A stretch of DNA of 64,000 bases, from assembly GCF_024124665.1 (NCBI RefSeq), contig NZ_JAMXSB010000016.1:62001-126000 (forward strand), given 5' to 3'. Below the pieces are notes generated by a model that searched no databases, was not told where the DNA came from, and saw only the letters and a list, made by a program, of their open reading frames with translations. This document shows positions 35,093-44,836 of this stretch, piece after piece (within the stretch, counting starts at the first letter, position 1; each line of letters opens with the position of its first letter). The DNA comes from Pleionea sp. CnH1-48. Lineage in GTDB: Bacteria > Pseudomonadota > Gammaproteobacteria > Enterobacterales > Kangiellaceae. The translations under genes and the position numbers were made by a program.

Positions 35093-35851
35093 TCAGTCTG
35101 ATATTAATTCCACATCTTCCAAGCGGGATGAGCGAGAGTTTTCAACGGGCTTATCGTCTGCTTGTCTAAAAGTCGAAACGGCGGCTATTTTGGTTGTCTG
35201 ACTGAAATTCCTGGTGGCGGCGTGCAACAGTCGACTATGAAACAGCAAAACGTCACCCGCATTCATTTCTACTATGTGCTTGTTGGCTAAAATTTGTTGG
35301 TTCTGCGGTGTTTCTCGGCGAAAGAACAGGGCTTCATCAAACTGATCCAGAGAATAGTCGAGCTGATGACTGCCTGGAACCACTTGCAAGCAACCGTTGT
35401 CTTTGTTTTCCTCTCCCAATGCCAGCCACGCTGATATTAGATTACCCTTTTGATACTGCCAGTAACGAATATCTTGATGCCACCAGCTATCACTGCTAAA
35501 TCGCGGATGCTTGGTCATGATGCAGTTGTGGTGAGAGCGTACCATCAGCGGTGGGCTTTTCAGCAATGCCTGTAGCGACTCAATCAATGGAGAAAAATGT
35601 ATCCAGCTGGCAAACTCGTCAAATCGGTCATAAGCTTGCAGCAAACGTCGGATGGTATGAGAGCCAGGCGCATCCACTTGAGGCGCCCCTGGGTACTGAA
35701 GTTCAGCTTCTAATTCGAAGGGGGCCTGGCGCTTGGTTAAATCTTGTACTGACAATTCACGAATAGGTTGCCACAGTGTTTTGGGACAAAAACCAGAAAG
35801 CAGCAAATAGCCTTGCTGATGAAACGATTCAATTTGTTGTGAATTTAACAT
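35093..35851 (-). CDS. Phytanoyl-CoA dioxygenase (PhyH) family Fe(II)/2-oxoglutarate oxygenase
   Basis: 252 residues from ATG 35851 (an in-frame GTG at 35878 is possible; neither has a clear ribosome site). The iron ligands are visible as H125-x-D127 in WWHQDIRYW and the distal His in FHSRLLHAATRN. GCLQVVPGSHQLDYS is the typical PhyH strand. The family hydroxylates lipids, amino acids or natural products using 2-oxoglutarate and oxygen. The substrate here is unknown; the gene stands alone. Confidence 0.9.
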   Translation of the reverse strand: MLNSQQIESFHQQGYLLLSGFCPKTLWQPIRELSVQDLTKRQAPFELEAELQYPGAPQVDAPGSHTIRRLLQAYDRFDEFASWIHFSPLIESLQALLKSPPLMVRSHHNCIMTKHPRFSSDSWWHQDIRYWQYQKGNLISAWLALGEENKDNGCLQVVPGSHQLDYSLDQFDEALFFRRETPQNQQILANKHIVEMNAGDVLLFHSRLLHAATRNFSQTTKIAAVSTFRQADDKPVENSRSSRLEDVELISD

Positions 35852-35923
35852 CTGACTTGACGAAAAGGGTCTGAACACAGAACATTGAGCAATAGAGACG
35901 ACATTATATAGACGGTTTTTATA

Positions 35924-37687
35924 ATGACAAATAAGAATTATGTATGGTTATGGTTGGTTTTTGTCTTTCCTTTAGCAGTATTTGCTGACGAAAGTAATAA
36001 ATTACAACAGATTTTTAAAGACGACTGGGACTATCAAATAAAGCAGTCTCCAGCAGGGCAGTTTAATCAAGGTGATAAAAAGACCAAAGGGGGATTTCGT
36101 GATGAATCCGTCGCTGCCTATCAACAACGATTACGTCATGCCGAAAAGGTATTAGAAGATTTACAACAGCTTGATGTGGCGCAGCTAACCGATCTGGATA
36201 AAATCAATCTGGATATTTTTCGTTTTCAGATCCGCTCGCGTATGGACAACATAGAGCATCAAGCTTATCTGTTTCCGATGGTTGGAGATACGGGGTTTTA
36301 TTTTGGCTTGATTCGCTTGCCCGAGACAACCGATATCCAGAGCGAAGATGAACTGCGTTTTTATCTTGAAACGGTTCAAGCAATCCCAGTATTTTTGCGA
36401 CAATGGAAAGCCAATATGAAGTTGGGGATGCAGCAAGGTTTGGTTATGCCTAAGGTGGTGCTTAAAGATTTCGAAAAGCCACTGTTGACCTTATTATCTG
36501 GCAAGAAAAAAGCCTCTCCATTTTTAGGGCCCTTAGATAAAGCCAATCCTCAGCTGCCACCAGAGAAAATTCGCAATGCGAAAAAACAACTAAAGACTTA
36601 CATTAAGCGCAATGTCGAACCTGCCTTAAAAGATCTGATTGCATTCATCAAGAAAAAATACATTCCAGCTGGACGCGAGAACATTGCCGCGACATCATTG
36701 CCTAATGGTGCCAGTTATTATCAATCCCAGATAAATTATTACACCACGCTGCCACTCTCGGCTGATGACATTCATAAGATTGGTTTGGAAGAAGTAAAAC
36801 GCATTCGGGCCGAAATGGACAAAGTGATAGCTAGCACTGGATTTAAAGGAAGCTTTGCTGAGTTTCTTGAGTTTTTGCGTACTGATCCGCGCTTTTATGC
36901 AAAATCTGCCGAAGAGTTGTTAAAAGAAGCAGCTTATATTTCTAAGAAGATGGATGGACAGTTACCGAAGTTTTTTGGTCATCTGCCACGCCAACCTTAT
37001 ACTGTTGAGCCTGTTCCTGCTGCGATTGCTCCTCGTTACACAACCGGACGTTATTCTGGTGCGCCGCTCAACAGTACTCGCGCAGGTGCTTACTGGGTTA
37101 ATACTTATGCTTTGGATAAACGTCCTCTTTATGTTTTAGAAGCGTTAACCTTACATGAAGCCGTGCCAGGACATCACTTGCAAAGCGCATTGACTAAAGA
37201 ACTGGATAACTTACCGGATTTTAGACGTTATTCTTACCTATCGGCTTATGGAGAAGGGTGGGCTCTTTATAGCGAAAAACTTGGTAAAGAAGCGGGTTTT
37301 TATCAAGATCCTTACAGCGATTTTGGCCGCTTAACTTACGAAATGTGGCGTGCCATTCGATTGGTTGTTGATACAGGCATGCATGCAAAAGGTTGGAGTC
37401 GTCAGCAAGCGATTGAATTTATGGAGTCAAACACAGCGCTTTCTAAACACAATGTAAGAACCGAAATCGATCGTTATATTGCCTGGCCTGCTCAAGCATT
37501 ATCTTATAAGTTAGGTGAGTTAAAGATTTGGGAGCTGCGCCGCCTGGCAGAAAAAGAACTCGCACGTAGATTTGATATTCGAGATTTCCACGATCAATTG
37601 TTAAGCTATGGTCCTATGCCGCTTAATTTGTTGGAACAAGAAATGAAGTTCTGGATCAATACAGAAAAAAATAAAGCGCCCGAATAA
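35924..37687 (+). CDS. DUF885 family exported protein (putative metallo-hydrolase)
   Basis: 587 residues with a signal peptide ending near FAVFAD (about 22). Matches DUF885 by length, helical build and the motif HEAVPGHH (411-418), which resembles a gluzincin HExxH-like metal site; AYGEGWALYSEKLG is the second characteristic block. Proteins of this family are periplasmic and presumed peptidases or hydrolases. No operon partner. Confidence 0.88.
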   Translation: MTNKNYVWLWLVFVFPLAVFADESNKLQQIFKDDWDYQIKQSPAGQFNQGDKKTKGGFRDESVAAYQQRLRHAEKVLEDLQQLDVAQLTDLDKINLDIFRFQIRSRMDNIEHQAYLFPMVGDTGFYFGLIRLPETTDIQSEDELRFYLETVQAIPVFLRQWKANMKLGMQQGLVMPKVVLKDFEKPLLTLLSGKKKASPFLGPLDKANPQLPPEKIRNAKKQLKTYIKRNVEPALKDLIAFIKKKYIPAGRENIAATSLPNGASYYQSQINYYTTLPLSADDIHKIGLEEVKRIRAEMDKVIASTGFKGSFAEFLEFLRTDPRFYAKSAEELLKEAAYISKKMDGQLPKFFGHLPRQPYTVEPVPAAIAPRYTTGRYSGAPLNSTRAGAYWVNTYALDKRPLYVLEALTLHEAVPGHHLQSALTKELDNLPDFRRYSYLSAYGEGWALYSEKLGKEAGFYQDPYSDFGRLTYEMWRAIRLVVDTGMHAKGWSRQQAIEFMESNTALSKHNVRTEIDRYIAWPAQALSYKLGELKIWELRRLAEKELARRFDIRDFHDQLLSYGPMPLNLLEQEMKFWINTEKNKAPE

Positions 37688-37697
37688 TTGGGCGCTT
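37674..37697 (+). terminator. Terminator overlapping the end of the DUF885 gene
   Basis: AAGCGCCC (37674-37681) and GGGCGCTT (37690-37697) form a stem that includes the stop codon; a modest T run (GTTATTTTG) follows. Confidence 0.6.
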
Positions 37698-37713
37698 AAC
37701 GTTATTTTGCAAT

Positions 37714-37753
37714 AACAAGATTGAGTATTAGTTTACTTAGACTCAATCTTGTT
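37714..37753. terminator. Convergent terminator between DUF885 and envelope protein genes
   Basis: AACAAGATTGAGT (37714-37726) and ACTCAATCTTGTT (37741-37753) form a 13-base perfect stem with a 14-base loop, just downstream of the minus-strand gene ending at 37757. T-richness is limited (AACAAG/CTTGTTTGAT). Confidence 0.6.
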
Positions 37754-37756
37754 TGA

Positions 37757-38386
37757 TCAAAAAAGATCAGAAGTTGAACCAAAGGTCAGGAAGACGGCAT
37801 CTTCCATATCATCACCCGCAAATTTCTTGTAAGAGATAGTAAAAGTAAATCCGCTGTTAGTGATAAATTTGATGTGTGGCTTGAGGTAAAAACCAGAATC
37901 AATGTTAATGTTTTCTGATGGACAGTCTGTGCAATTGGAAATGCCGCGTTCTGACCAGATTTTTTCGACACCTATCATGGCTCCTAGATGTACACTTTTA
38001 GGCTTCCAGTTAAAGCTGTAACCGATTTCACCAAATAAACCAAATCCACTGGCACTAGAACTGGCTCTGCGATGATCACCAAAGCCATCAATCACATCAA
38101 CGCTAAAACTTTCGTTGTCAGAATATAAGATGCCCGTAATACCACCGCCATAAACAAAACTATCTTCTTGTTGATGCCAAACAAAATCTAAATGGACTGC
38201 TGATTCATCAACACCTTCGCGCGCAGCTAATGCTGGGTTGAAGTTAATGGTTCCTGCACTGATCCCCCAGGTGGTGGTCTGAAGATACACTTCTTCTTTT
38301 TCTTCGGGTACAGGTTGTTCGGGCTGCGTTTCTGCCCAGACTGACGCTGAAGATATCAGGGCCAGCAATGTTATTAAATTCCGCAT
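37757..38386 (-). CDS. Putative outer-membrane beta-barrel-like envelope protein
   Basis: About 209 residues with a signal peptide (MRNLITLLALISSASVWA); an in-frame ATG at 38401 is equally possible. After a Glu/Pro-rich linker (QPEQPVPEEKEEV) come alternating strands with aromatic ends (DSFVYGGGITGILYS; FGLFGEIGYSFNWKP; GFTFTISYKKFAG) and a C-terminal Phe, as in small outer-membrane barrels. A CxxC pair sits in an extracellular-loop-like position (NCTDCPSE). No specific family recognised. Confidence 0.7.
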   Translation of the reverse strand: MRNLITLLALISSASVWAETQPEQPVPEEKEEVYLQTTTWGISAGTINFNPALAAREGVDESAVHLDFVWHQQEDSFVYGGGITGILYSDNESFSVDVIDGFGDHRRASSSASGFGLFGEIGYSFNWKPKSVHLGAMIGVEKIWSERGISNCTDCPSENINIDSGFYLKPHIKFITNSGFTFTISYKKFAGDDMEDAVFLTFGSTSDLF

Positions 38387-38501
38387 ATTTAATATATCCA
38401 TATTGAGATTAAAAAAGGGCGCTCGTTATACCAGTAATCCTACAACAGATCAATTTGTACTCACAATGAGTCCTTGTTTCCATTGCTTGAGATAACCATA
38501 G

Positions 38502-38515
38502 GTGAGAGCTCTCAC
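38502..38515. promoter_or_regulatory. Perfect 14-base palindrome in a divergent promoter region
   Basis: GTGAGAGCTCTCAC lies between the divergent envelope protein gene and the glycerophosphodiesterase gene. The symmetry suggests a homodimeric regulator binding site. Confidence 0.4.
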
Positions 38516-38669
38516 TTTAGTAGTGCTTTAAGCGAAATTGAGATTTTCTCTTTAAAAATCAATGTGTTGAAATAAAAGTGTCATCAGCTATATATATTCT
38601 GATCACGTATCTGACATATCTCGTGAATAAGGTAACCCCGTAATTCGTAGTGATAACCTGGAGAATAAA

Positions 38670-39956
38670 ATGAAAATGCTGAACACGTTAGCTTTGGCCG
38701 TGACGGCTTCTGCTATGAGCTTAATGGCATGCAGCAGTTATGCAAAAAATGACACTCAGTTGGAAGCAGAAGCGGAAAAATTCCATTGGTTCCGCAAGCC
38801 CGCCAAGGTTCAATTGGGACCTCGTCCGTTTTTTTTGGTTGAAGATATGGATGAAGGCCCTCTTAAACGTCAGCTAAAGCGTTGTTCGAATAAACGCTTT
38901 AAGAAGTCTGACTTTTCTATTGGGCATCGAGGCGCACCGATGCAGTTTCCTGAGCACACTAAAGAATCTTATGAAGCAGCGATCCGCATGGGTGCTGGTA
39001 TTCTAGAGTGCGACGTTACCTTTACCAAAGATCGTGAATTGGTTTGTCGTCATTCTCAGTGTGATCTTCATACGACAACAAACATTCTTGCTATTCCAGA
39101 GTTAGCGGCAAAATGTTCGGAACCCTTTACGCCTGCTAATGCGTTAGCTGGTATTTCGGCTTCTGCAAAATGTTGTACCAGCGACATTACTTTAGCGGAA
39201 TTTAAAACACTAGAAGGAAAAATGGATGCGGCCAATCCAAACGCTTCTACGGTTGAAGAATATATGGATGGGACTGCGGCATGGAGAACGGATCTGTATT
39301 CAGCTAAAGGGACTTTGTTAACTCACGCTGAGAGTATCGAGTTATTCAAGAAGCATCGAGTCAAAATGACGCCTGAGCTAAAAGCTCCCAGTGTACCCAT
39401 GCCTTATGAGGGCGACTACACACAGCAAGACTATGCACAACAAATGATTGATGAGTATCGTGCTGCGGGTGTTCATCCTCGTAAAGTATTCCCTCAGTCT
39501 TTTAATGTTGATGATGTGCGTTACTGGATCGAAAACGAGCCTCGTTTTGGACGTCAAGCGGTTTATCTGGATGGACGTTATAGTGATCCTTCATTCGACC
39601 ACAATGAGCCTTCTACCTGGTCTCCTAATATGTCTGAGCTGGTTGCCGATGGTGTTAATATTATTGCACCACCAATGTGGATGTTGTTGGATGTTAAAGA
39701 AGGAAAAATCGTACCATCGACTTATGCAGAAGAAGCTAAGATGGCGGGGCTGGATATTATTACCTGGACTATTGAGCGTTCTGGTTTATTAAAAGACAAA
39801 GGCGGTTGGTATTATCAAACCACCAGTGAAGTTATTAATAATGACGGTGATATGTTCGAAGTGCTCGATGTGTTGGCACAGGATGTCGGTATTTTAGGAA
39901 TTTTCTCTGACTGGCCTGCAACAACAACTTATTACGCGAATTGCAAAGGTTTATAA
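38670..39956 (+). CDS. Exported glycerophosphodiester phosphodiesterase
   Basis: 428 residues with an N-terminal signal that may be a lipoprotein type (LMACSS). The GDPD domain starts at [18 protein letters not shown] (His 86, Arg 87), followed by [23 protein letters not shown] with the metal-binding Glu/Asp and second His. Insert blocks with several Cys ([18 protein letters not shown]) mark the longer periplasmic subgroup. It should release glycerol-3-phosphate from glycerophosphodiesters for phosphate or lipid recycling. Confidence 0.92.
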   Translation: MKMLNTLALAVTASAMSLMACSSYAKNDTQLEAEAEKFHWFRKPAKVQLGPRPFFLVEDMDEGPLKRQLKRCSNKRFKKSDFSIGHRGAPMQFPEHTKESYEAAIRMGAGILECDVTFTKDRELVCRHSQCDLHTTTNILAIPELAAKCSEPFTPANALAGISASAKCCTSDITLAEFKTLEGKMDAANPNASTVEEYMDGTAAWRTDLYSAKGTLLTHAESIELFKKHRVKMTPELKAPSVPMPYEGDYTQQDYAQQMIDEYRAAGVHPRKVFPQSFNVDDVRYWIENEPRFGRQAVYLDGRYSDPSFDHNEPSTWSPNMSELVADGVNIIAPPMWMLLDVKEGKIVPSTYAEEAKMAGLDIITWTIERSGLLKDKGGWYYQTTSEVINNDGDMFEVLDVLAQDVGILGIFSDWPATTTYYANCKGL

Positions 39957-39982
39957 GTTGCTATTCTAGAACTTAGTTTAGT

Positions 39983-40085
39983 AGAGACTATACCCAAAGT
40001 ATTTCATGATGCAGGTAGGTGGCCAGTAAGCCAATATCGCTGCATCTTGAAAGGCGACGGGGATATATCGTTTGGTATAGTCTCT
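39983..40085. repeat. Palindromic dispersed repeat, copy 1
   Basis: Twelve-base terminal inverted arms (AGAGACTATACC and its complement) enclose an inner near-palindrome (TTTCATGATGCAG with CTGCATCTTGAAA). The left part (CATTTCATGATGCAGGTAGGTGGCCAG, shown only here in summary as its core TGCAGGTAGGTGGCCAG) recurs in copy 2 at 52749-52870. It has the build of the intergenic palindromic elements common in marine gammaproteobacteria. Confidence 0.75.
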
Positions 40086-40266
40086 TCTTTTCTTAAGAGT
40101 CATTTTATTCGAAGTTGAAATATTTTCAGGGAACACTCTTAGTGTTTTGACTTTTGTTATCTCAAATCAATTCTATTTTAAAATTTCGTTACATATTTTT
40201 CTGTTGGTGTGCCCTCTGTTGAGAGTATTCTCAAGCGTTATGGACAGTGACGCAAGCGAGAAGAAA

Positions 40267-41427
40267 ATGAATAATAAAATTGCGAGATATGATTCCATTG
40301 ATCAACTGAGAGGGATAGTGATTGTTTTGATGGCACTGGACCATGTGAGAAATTTCTTTTCTCCATTTCCCTTTATGCCAGAAGACGTCAGTCAAACTTC
40401 ACCAGAGTTATTTTTTACGCGATGGGTTACTCATTTTTGTGCTCCTGTCTTTGTCTTTCTGGCAGGTGTTGGTGCCTATCTCTTTCAACAAAAACAACAA
40501 AGTAAAAAGGAGTTGAGATACTTTTTATTAACCCGAGGTTTGTGGCTGGTTTTTATTGAGCTTATTATTATTGCACCGTCCTGGACATTTAATATTGCTC
40601 CATTTTTTATTTTGCAAGTTATATGGGTTCTTGGTATTTCCATGATTTGTCTTGCACTGTTGACTTACTGCCCACGAATCATCATCTGGTGTGTTGCTGG
40701 CTTTTTTATTTTAGGGCATAACCTGTTGGATAGTATTTCTGCGGCTTCTTTTGGCGATATCGGTTGGTTATGGAATATTTTGCATGAACCAACCTTTTTA
40801 AATGTTTCTCAACCTGGTTTTTCTGTCTTTGTTGCTTACCCATTAATTCCCTGGATTGGTGTGATGGCGTTAGGATATGTTGCGACAGCCTGGCTGATAG
40901 AAAGTGAAGCGACTTTTTCTCAACGCTGTGTTATTGCTGGATCATTTGCGATAACGCTGTTTATCGGATTGCGCCTACTTAATATTTATGGTGATCCTGT
41001 GCCTTGGCAAATGCAGTCGCGCGGGGAGGTGTTTAGTTTAATCTCCTTCTTGAATACACAAAAATACCCACCATCCCTCTTGTATTTGTGTATGACTTTG
41101 GGCCCTGCGTTGGTGTTTCTCGGCGCGTTAGAAAAATATAAATGGCGCTGGAGCTCGTTGTTTCAGGTCTTTGGTCGCGTTCCATTCTTCTTCTACGTCT
41201 TGCATGTCCCTGTTATTCATTTGCTGGCGGTTTTCTGGTTCTGGTCTCTCACTACTTCTACCGGATGGCAATTAGCTGGCCCCTCAGCGTTTCCGGCTGG
41301 CTATCAACCTAACTTATGGCTGACTTATGGAGTCTGGCTGGTGGTCACTCTGGGATTCTACTTCTTATGTCGCTGGTATGCAGGCATAAAGCGCCGTCAT
41401 GACAGCTGGATTTTACGGTATCTCTAG
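40267..41427 (+). CDS. DUF1624 / heparan-acetyltransferase-like integral membrane protein
   Basis: 386 residues from ATG 40267 (GAGAAG ahead; ATG 40240 also possible). Starts RYDSIDQLRGIVIVLMALDHVRN, the DUF1624 signature, then about nine to ten membrane helices. The Asp-His in ALDHVRNFF and Arg/Asp near RLLNIYGDP are typical. Related proteins transfer acetyl groups across membranes, but bacterial members mostly lack known roles. No operon partner; the dispersed repeat lies directly upstream. Confidence 0.85.
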   Translation: MNNKIARYDSIDQLRGIVIVLMALDHVRNFFSPFPFMPEDVSQTSPELFFTRWVTHFCAPVFVFLAGVGAYLFQQKQQSKKELRYFLLTRGLWLVFIELIIIAPSWTFNIAPFFILQVIWVLGISMICLALLTYCPRIIIWCVAGFFILGHNLLDSISAASFGDIGWLWNILHEPTFLNVSQPGFSVFVAYPLIPWIGVMALGYVATAWLIESEATFSQRCVIAGSFAITLFIGLRLLNIYGDPVPWQMQSRGEVFSLISFLNTQKYPPSLLYLCMTLGPALVFLGALEKYKWRWSSLFQVFGRVPFFFYVLHVPVIHLLAVFWFWSLTTSTGWQLAGPSAFPAGYQPNLWLTYGVWLVVTLGFYFLCRWYAGIKRRHDSWILRYL

Positions 41428-41438
41428 GCCAATTTTGC

Positions 41439-41467
41439 CGATCCGTTTCTGTGTAGCTGACGTATAA
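41439..41467 (+). promoter_or_regulatory. Candidate ECF-sigma promoter of the lipid cassette
   Basis: CGATCC (41439-41444), 16 bases, CGTATAA (41461-41467). The same arrangement (CGATGA, 16 bases, CGTAAAT) lies before the ECF sigma gene. It would give a leader of about 115 bases before the NTF2-like gene. Two sites only, so tentative. Confidence 0.35.
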
Positions 41468-41587
41468 GATTCTAAAGCCCTGATAAGCTACCGATGTTCG
41501 CAGAATCATCGTGATTATCGACGTCTATGCTTATTCAGGGTTCTGCGTGAGAATTAACCCGTTGTTATAAGAGAGTTACTAGATTTT

Positions 41588-42034
41588 ATGGGTGCTAAAG
41601 AATCGCCATTGATAGGTCACTTTGTTCAGTTATTTACCACGATGAATCGCCAAAAGATACCTCGTTTGGCTGGAATTTATGCTGACGATATCTGTTTTAT
41701 TGATCCCCTTCATCAGGTAGAAGGGCTGACCCATTTTTCTGCTTATATGGCCTCCTTGTTTGATAATCTCTCTCACTACGAAGTAAAAGTTGAGGATGTT
41801 GTACAACAAAGCGATTGTGCCTTTATTACCTGGCAGATGCGCTATCAACATTCAGCCATCAAGCGAGGCAAAATGATCGAGGTTGATGGGGCCTCCAAGT
41901 TGCTATTTCACGACAAGATATATTGGCATCAAGACTATTTTGATGCGGGCAGCATGATGTATGAGCATTTGCCAGTACTTGGCACCGCAGTTCGCTGGGT
42001 GAAAAAGAGAGTTTCCCGCTATGATGCTGGCTAA
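41588..42034 (+). CDS. NTF2/SnoaL-like protein, first gene of the lipid cassette
   Basis: 148 residues in the cone-shaped NTF2-like pattern: an N-terminal helix pair (LIGHFVQLFTTMN...LAGIYADDICFIDPLHQVEG), then strands CAFITWQMRYQH and DGASKLLFHDKIYWHQDYFD. Family members are small ligand-binding proteins or isomerases. It overlaps the SDR gene by 14 bases and so is coupled to it. Homologues sit at the head of the same gene set in ChrR-controlled regions of other Proteobacteria, by my recollection. Confidence 0.8.
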   Translation: MGAKESPLIGHFVQLFTTMNRQKIPRLAGIYADDICFIDPLHQVEGLTHFSAYMASLFDNLSHYEVKVEDVVQQSDCAFITWQMRYQHSAIKRGKMIEVDGASKLLFHDKIYWHQDYFDAGSMMYEHLPVLGTAVRWVKKRVSRYDAG

Positions 42035-42770
42035 TAAGACCCTGTTCATTACCGGAGTGACTTCTGGAATTGGAGAGGGACTGCTACGACATGCTTGTGT
42101 GCATGGTGCCAGAGTTTATGGTTGTGGGCGCAATGAAGCCAAACTTAATGCCTTAGCAAGTGAATACTCCAGTTTTGTTCCTATCGTTCTGGACATATCC
42201 AAGCATGAGGATTGGCGGCGATGTTTTTGTAACCAGCTGGTCGATGTGTCATTTGACATTGCGATCTTAAATGCAGGTACATGCGAGTATCTTGATGATG
42301 CTCATATTGATGTAGCCTTGGTTGATCGCTTAGTGGCGACCAACTTTTCTGGCAATATTCTTGGCATGCAAATGTTGATGGACAAAATGACTCACAGTGG
42401 TGGCGGAACCATTGCTGTAATGAGCAGCTCTGCTGCCTTTTTCCCTATGCCTAGAGCGGAAGCTTACGGCGCGTCTAAGGCGGCGCTGAGTTATTTCACT
42501 GAAGCTTATGCGGTATCGGCAAAATGCAAGGGCATTCACTTTTGCACGATCAATCCCGGTTTTATCAAAACTCCTTTAACAGACAAAAACGATTTTCCGA
42601 TGCCGATGATGGTTTCATCTGAGCAGTTGGCCAAAAAAGTATTCGACGGTTTACTAAAGAAGAAGGCTACAATCAATTACCCTGTTATTTTTACTTCTGT
42701 TTTACGTATGATTGGATGTCTGCCAGTGAACTTTCGTCAATGGATAGCAGGGAGAATGTTAAAAACATGA
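42021..42770 (+). CDS. Short-chain dehydrogenase/reductase
   Basis: 249 residues. NAD(P) loop TGVTSGIGEG (11-20), NAG motif (LNAGT), SSSAAF and the catalytic YGASK, so the active site is complete. The C-terminus (CLPVNFRQWIAGRMLKT) is hydrophobic-basic and may touch membrane. Its TGA overlaps the ATG of the flavoprotein gene (ATGA). Probably acts on a lipid or fatty-acyl intermediate together with its neighbours; the substrate is inference. Confidence 0.88.
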   Translation: MMLANKTLFITGVTSGIGEGLLRHACVHGARVYGCGRNEAKLNALASEYSSFVPIVLDISKHEDWRRCFCNQLVDVSFDIAILNAGTCEYLDDAHIDVALVDRLVATNFSGNILGMQMLMDKMTHSGGGTIAVMSSSAAFFPMPRAEAYGASKAALSYFTEAYAVSAKCKGIHFCTINPGFIKTPLTDKNDFPMPMMVSSEQLAKKVFDGLLKKKATINYPVIFTSVLRMIGCLPVNFRQWIAGRMLKT

Positions 42771-44077
42771 AACGAATAGCAATCATAGGAACAGGCATTT
42801 CTGGGTTAACATGTGCTCACTATTTGCATTCAAAATATGATATTACTCTGTTTGAAGCGAATGACTATATCGGCGGGCATACTGCAACCAAAGAAGTGAG
42901 TATTGAAGGTGATGGCTACCTTATTGATACCGGATTTATTGTCTTTAACAACTGGACATACCCAGAGTTTAATAAAATTATAGAGCAGCTTGATGTCGAA
43001 TACCTCGATACAGAGATGGGCTTTTCTGTAAGTTGTGAGCAGTCAGGCTTAGAGTATTCTGGAGGATCGCTTTCTTCATTATTTACCCAACGTAAAAACA
43101 TCTTCAATTGGCGACATTGGAAAATGATTGCCGATATTATTCGCTTTAACCAACAGGGAAAAAAAGATTTATCGACTGGTCAACTTGATGAGTCAATATC
43201 TTTAGGTGAGTACCTTGACTCTCTTAATTTAAGTCAACGTTTTGCTGACAAATATCTGGTTCCCATGGGAGCGGCAATATGGTCTTGTGGCTTACAGGAA
43301 ATGCTCGATTTTCCTGCGCGTTATTTTCTACAGTTTTTTGCTAATCATGGCTTGCTTAATGTTGGTGACCGACCACAATGGCGTGTGATCAAAAATGGTT
43401 CTCAAGCCTATGTCGATGCGATGATTAAGCCATTTAAGGATAAGATTTTACTGAATACGCCTGTAAGAAGTGTGATGCGAGGTAGTCGGTCCGTTAAAGT
43501 AGCTACGAATGATAAACTTTATGATTTTGATGAAGTGATATTCGCCTGTCATAGCGATCAAGCTCTCGCTCTTATTGATGACCCTGGAACATCAGAACTA
43601 GAGGTTCTGTCCCAGTTAAACTATCAAAGCAATGAAGTCGTTTTGCATACCGATAAAAGTTTGCTACCCAAGTCTCAACGAGCATGGTCAAGTTGGAACT
43701 ACCGTATTAAAAAGGAAGCGACAACTAAAGCAACACTCACTTACAATATGAATATCCTACAGAGAATTGAGTCTATTCATACTTTTTGTGTCACGCTTAA
43801 CGATACTGATTCCATCGACCCTGATAAAATACTGGGTACTTACCATTACGACCATCCTGTTTACAATCGAGGCACTCTAGAAGCTCAGCAAAGTCGACAC
43901 AAGATCAATGGTGTCAATCGACTCTGGTTCTGTGGTGCTTACTGGTATGCTGGTTTTCATGAAGATGGAGTTAGAAGCGCTTTGGATGTTGTCAATGCTC
44001 TTGATAGTCAATTAGAGTCAGAGTCACACAGCTCTTTTGTGGTGGAGAACAGTGCTCGGGAGGCACACTGTGTTTGA
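42767..44077 (+). CDS. FAD-dependent amine-oxidase-like / fatty-acid-modifying flavoprotein
   Basis: 436 residues from ATG 42767. Dinucleotide fold RIAIIGTGISGLTCAHYL (GxGxxG), then GGHTATKEV and DTGFIVFNNWTYPEF, typical of the NAD(P)-binding flavin amine oxidase group found beside cyclopropane-fatty-acid synthase genes. The C-terminus has the FAD-closing motif YWYAGFHEDGVRSALD. In Rhodobacter, a homologue in the RpoE-ChrR regulon is reported to act on unsaturated or methylated acyl chains of phospholipids during singlet-oxygen stress; a similar step here is inferred from context. Confidence 0.88.
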   Translation: MKRIAIIGTGISGLTCAHYLHSKYDITLFEANDYIGGHTATKEVSIEGDGYLIDTGFIVFNNWTYPEFNKIIEQLDVEYLDTEMGFSVSCEQSGLEYSGGSLSSLFTQRKNIFNWRHWKMIADIIRFNQQGKKDLSTGQLDESISLGEYLDSLNLSQRFADKYLVPMGAAIWSCGLQEMLDFPARYFLQFFANHGLLNVGDRPQWRVIKNGSQAYVDAMIKPFKDKILLNTPVRSVMRGSRSVKVATNDKLYDFDEVIFACHSDQALALIDDPGTSELEVLSQLNYQSNEVVLHTDKSLLPKSQRAWSSWNYRIKKEATTKATLTYNMNILQRIESIHTFCVTLNDTDSIDPDKILGTYHYDHPVYNRGTLEAQQSRHKINGVNRLWFCGAYWYAGFHEDGVRSALDVVNALDSQLESESHSSFVVENSAREAHCV

Positions 44078-44825
44078 ACATGCTTTATGTGAAGGTGTGG
44101 TGAGTCATTGTCGGCATCACCCTCGGCATCATCAATTCTCTTATCCCGTGAGTATGCCTCTTGTAAATTTACAAAAGAGTAAGGAGTTGGATGAGCTTTC
44201 ATCTTTAATGTCGACAAAAAATCGCTGGAGCCTTTATCGGTTTTGTGAAGATGATTATTTAAGAGAGCATCGGGTAGCATCTGAATCTTTGTATCAACGA
44301 GCAAAGCGGTTGGTTGAAGACTACAGCGAACAGCCATTTTCTGGCACTATTATGATGTTGGCCAACTGGCGCGTGTTAGGAATGGTTTTTAATCCTATTG
44401 CATTATTTTATTTCTATGATGATGAAGGACAGCTAAGCTATTTAATGTCGGAGGTGAGCAATACGCCATGGAATCAAAGACATCTTTACTGGCACACGCT
44501 ATCTGATTCTGACACGACACTAAAAGCCACAACCGATAAAGCTTTTCATGTTTCTCCCTACAATCCCATGGCTATGGAATATCAGTGGCATGCGCATATT
44601 GATATCAAAAAGGTGACTCTTAAGTTAAGTTTATTTGCTAATCAAACTAAGCATTTTGATGCGGCAATGTCTTTGTGCCGTCAAAAAATGGATAAGAAGC
44701 AATTTTACCGAATGATAAGCCGCAGGCCGTTATTATCCTTGCAAACGCTATTTCGTATCTATTGGCAAGCTCTAAAGCTCTTTGTTAAGCGTATTCCTTT
44801 ATATACTCATCCCGGTTATAAATAG
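44070..44825 (+). CDS. DUF1365 family protein
   Basis: 251 residues from GTG 44070, with GGGAGG six bases ahead and an eight-base overlap with the flavoprotein gene. Starts FEHALCEGVVSHCRHHPRHHQFSYPV, the DUF1365 signature, then NWRVLGMVFNPIALFYFYD and EVSNTPWNQRHLYW. Function unknown; the family nearly always sits between such a flavoprotein and a cyclopropane-fatty-acid synthase, and may bind the lipid or hand it over. Confidence 0.9.
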   Translation: MFEHALCEGVVSHCRHHPRHHQFSYPVSMPLVNLQKSKELDELSSLMSTKNRWSLYRFCEDDYLREHRVASESLYQRAKRLVEDYSEQPFSGTIMMLANWRVLGMVFNPIALFYFYDDEGQLSYLMSEVSNTPWNQRHLYWHTLSDSDTTLKATTDKAFHVSPYNPMAMEYQWHAHIDIKKVTLKLSLFANQTKHFDAAMSLCRQKMDKKQFYRMISRRPLLSLQTLFRIYWQALKLFVKRIPLYTHPGYK

Positions 44826-44836
44826 GAGAAAATTAA

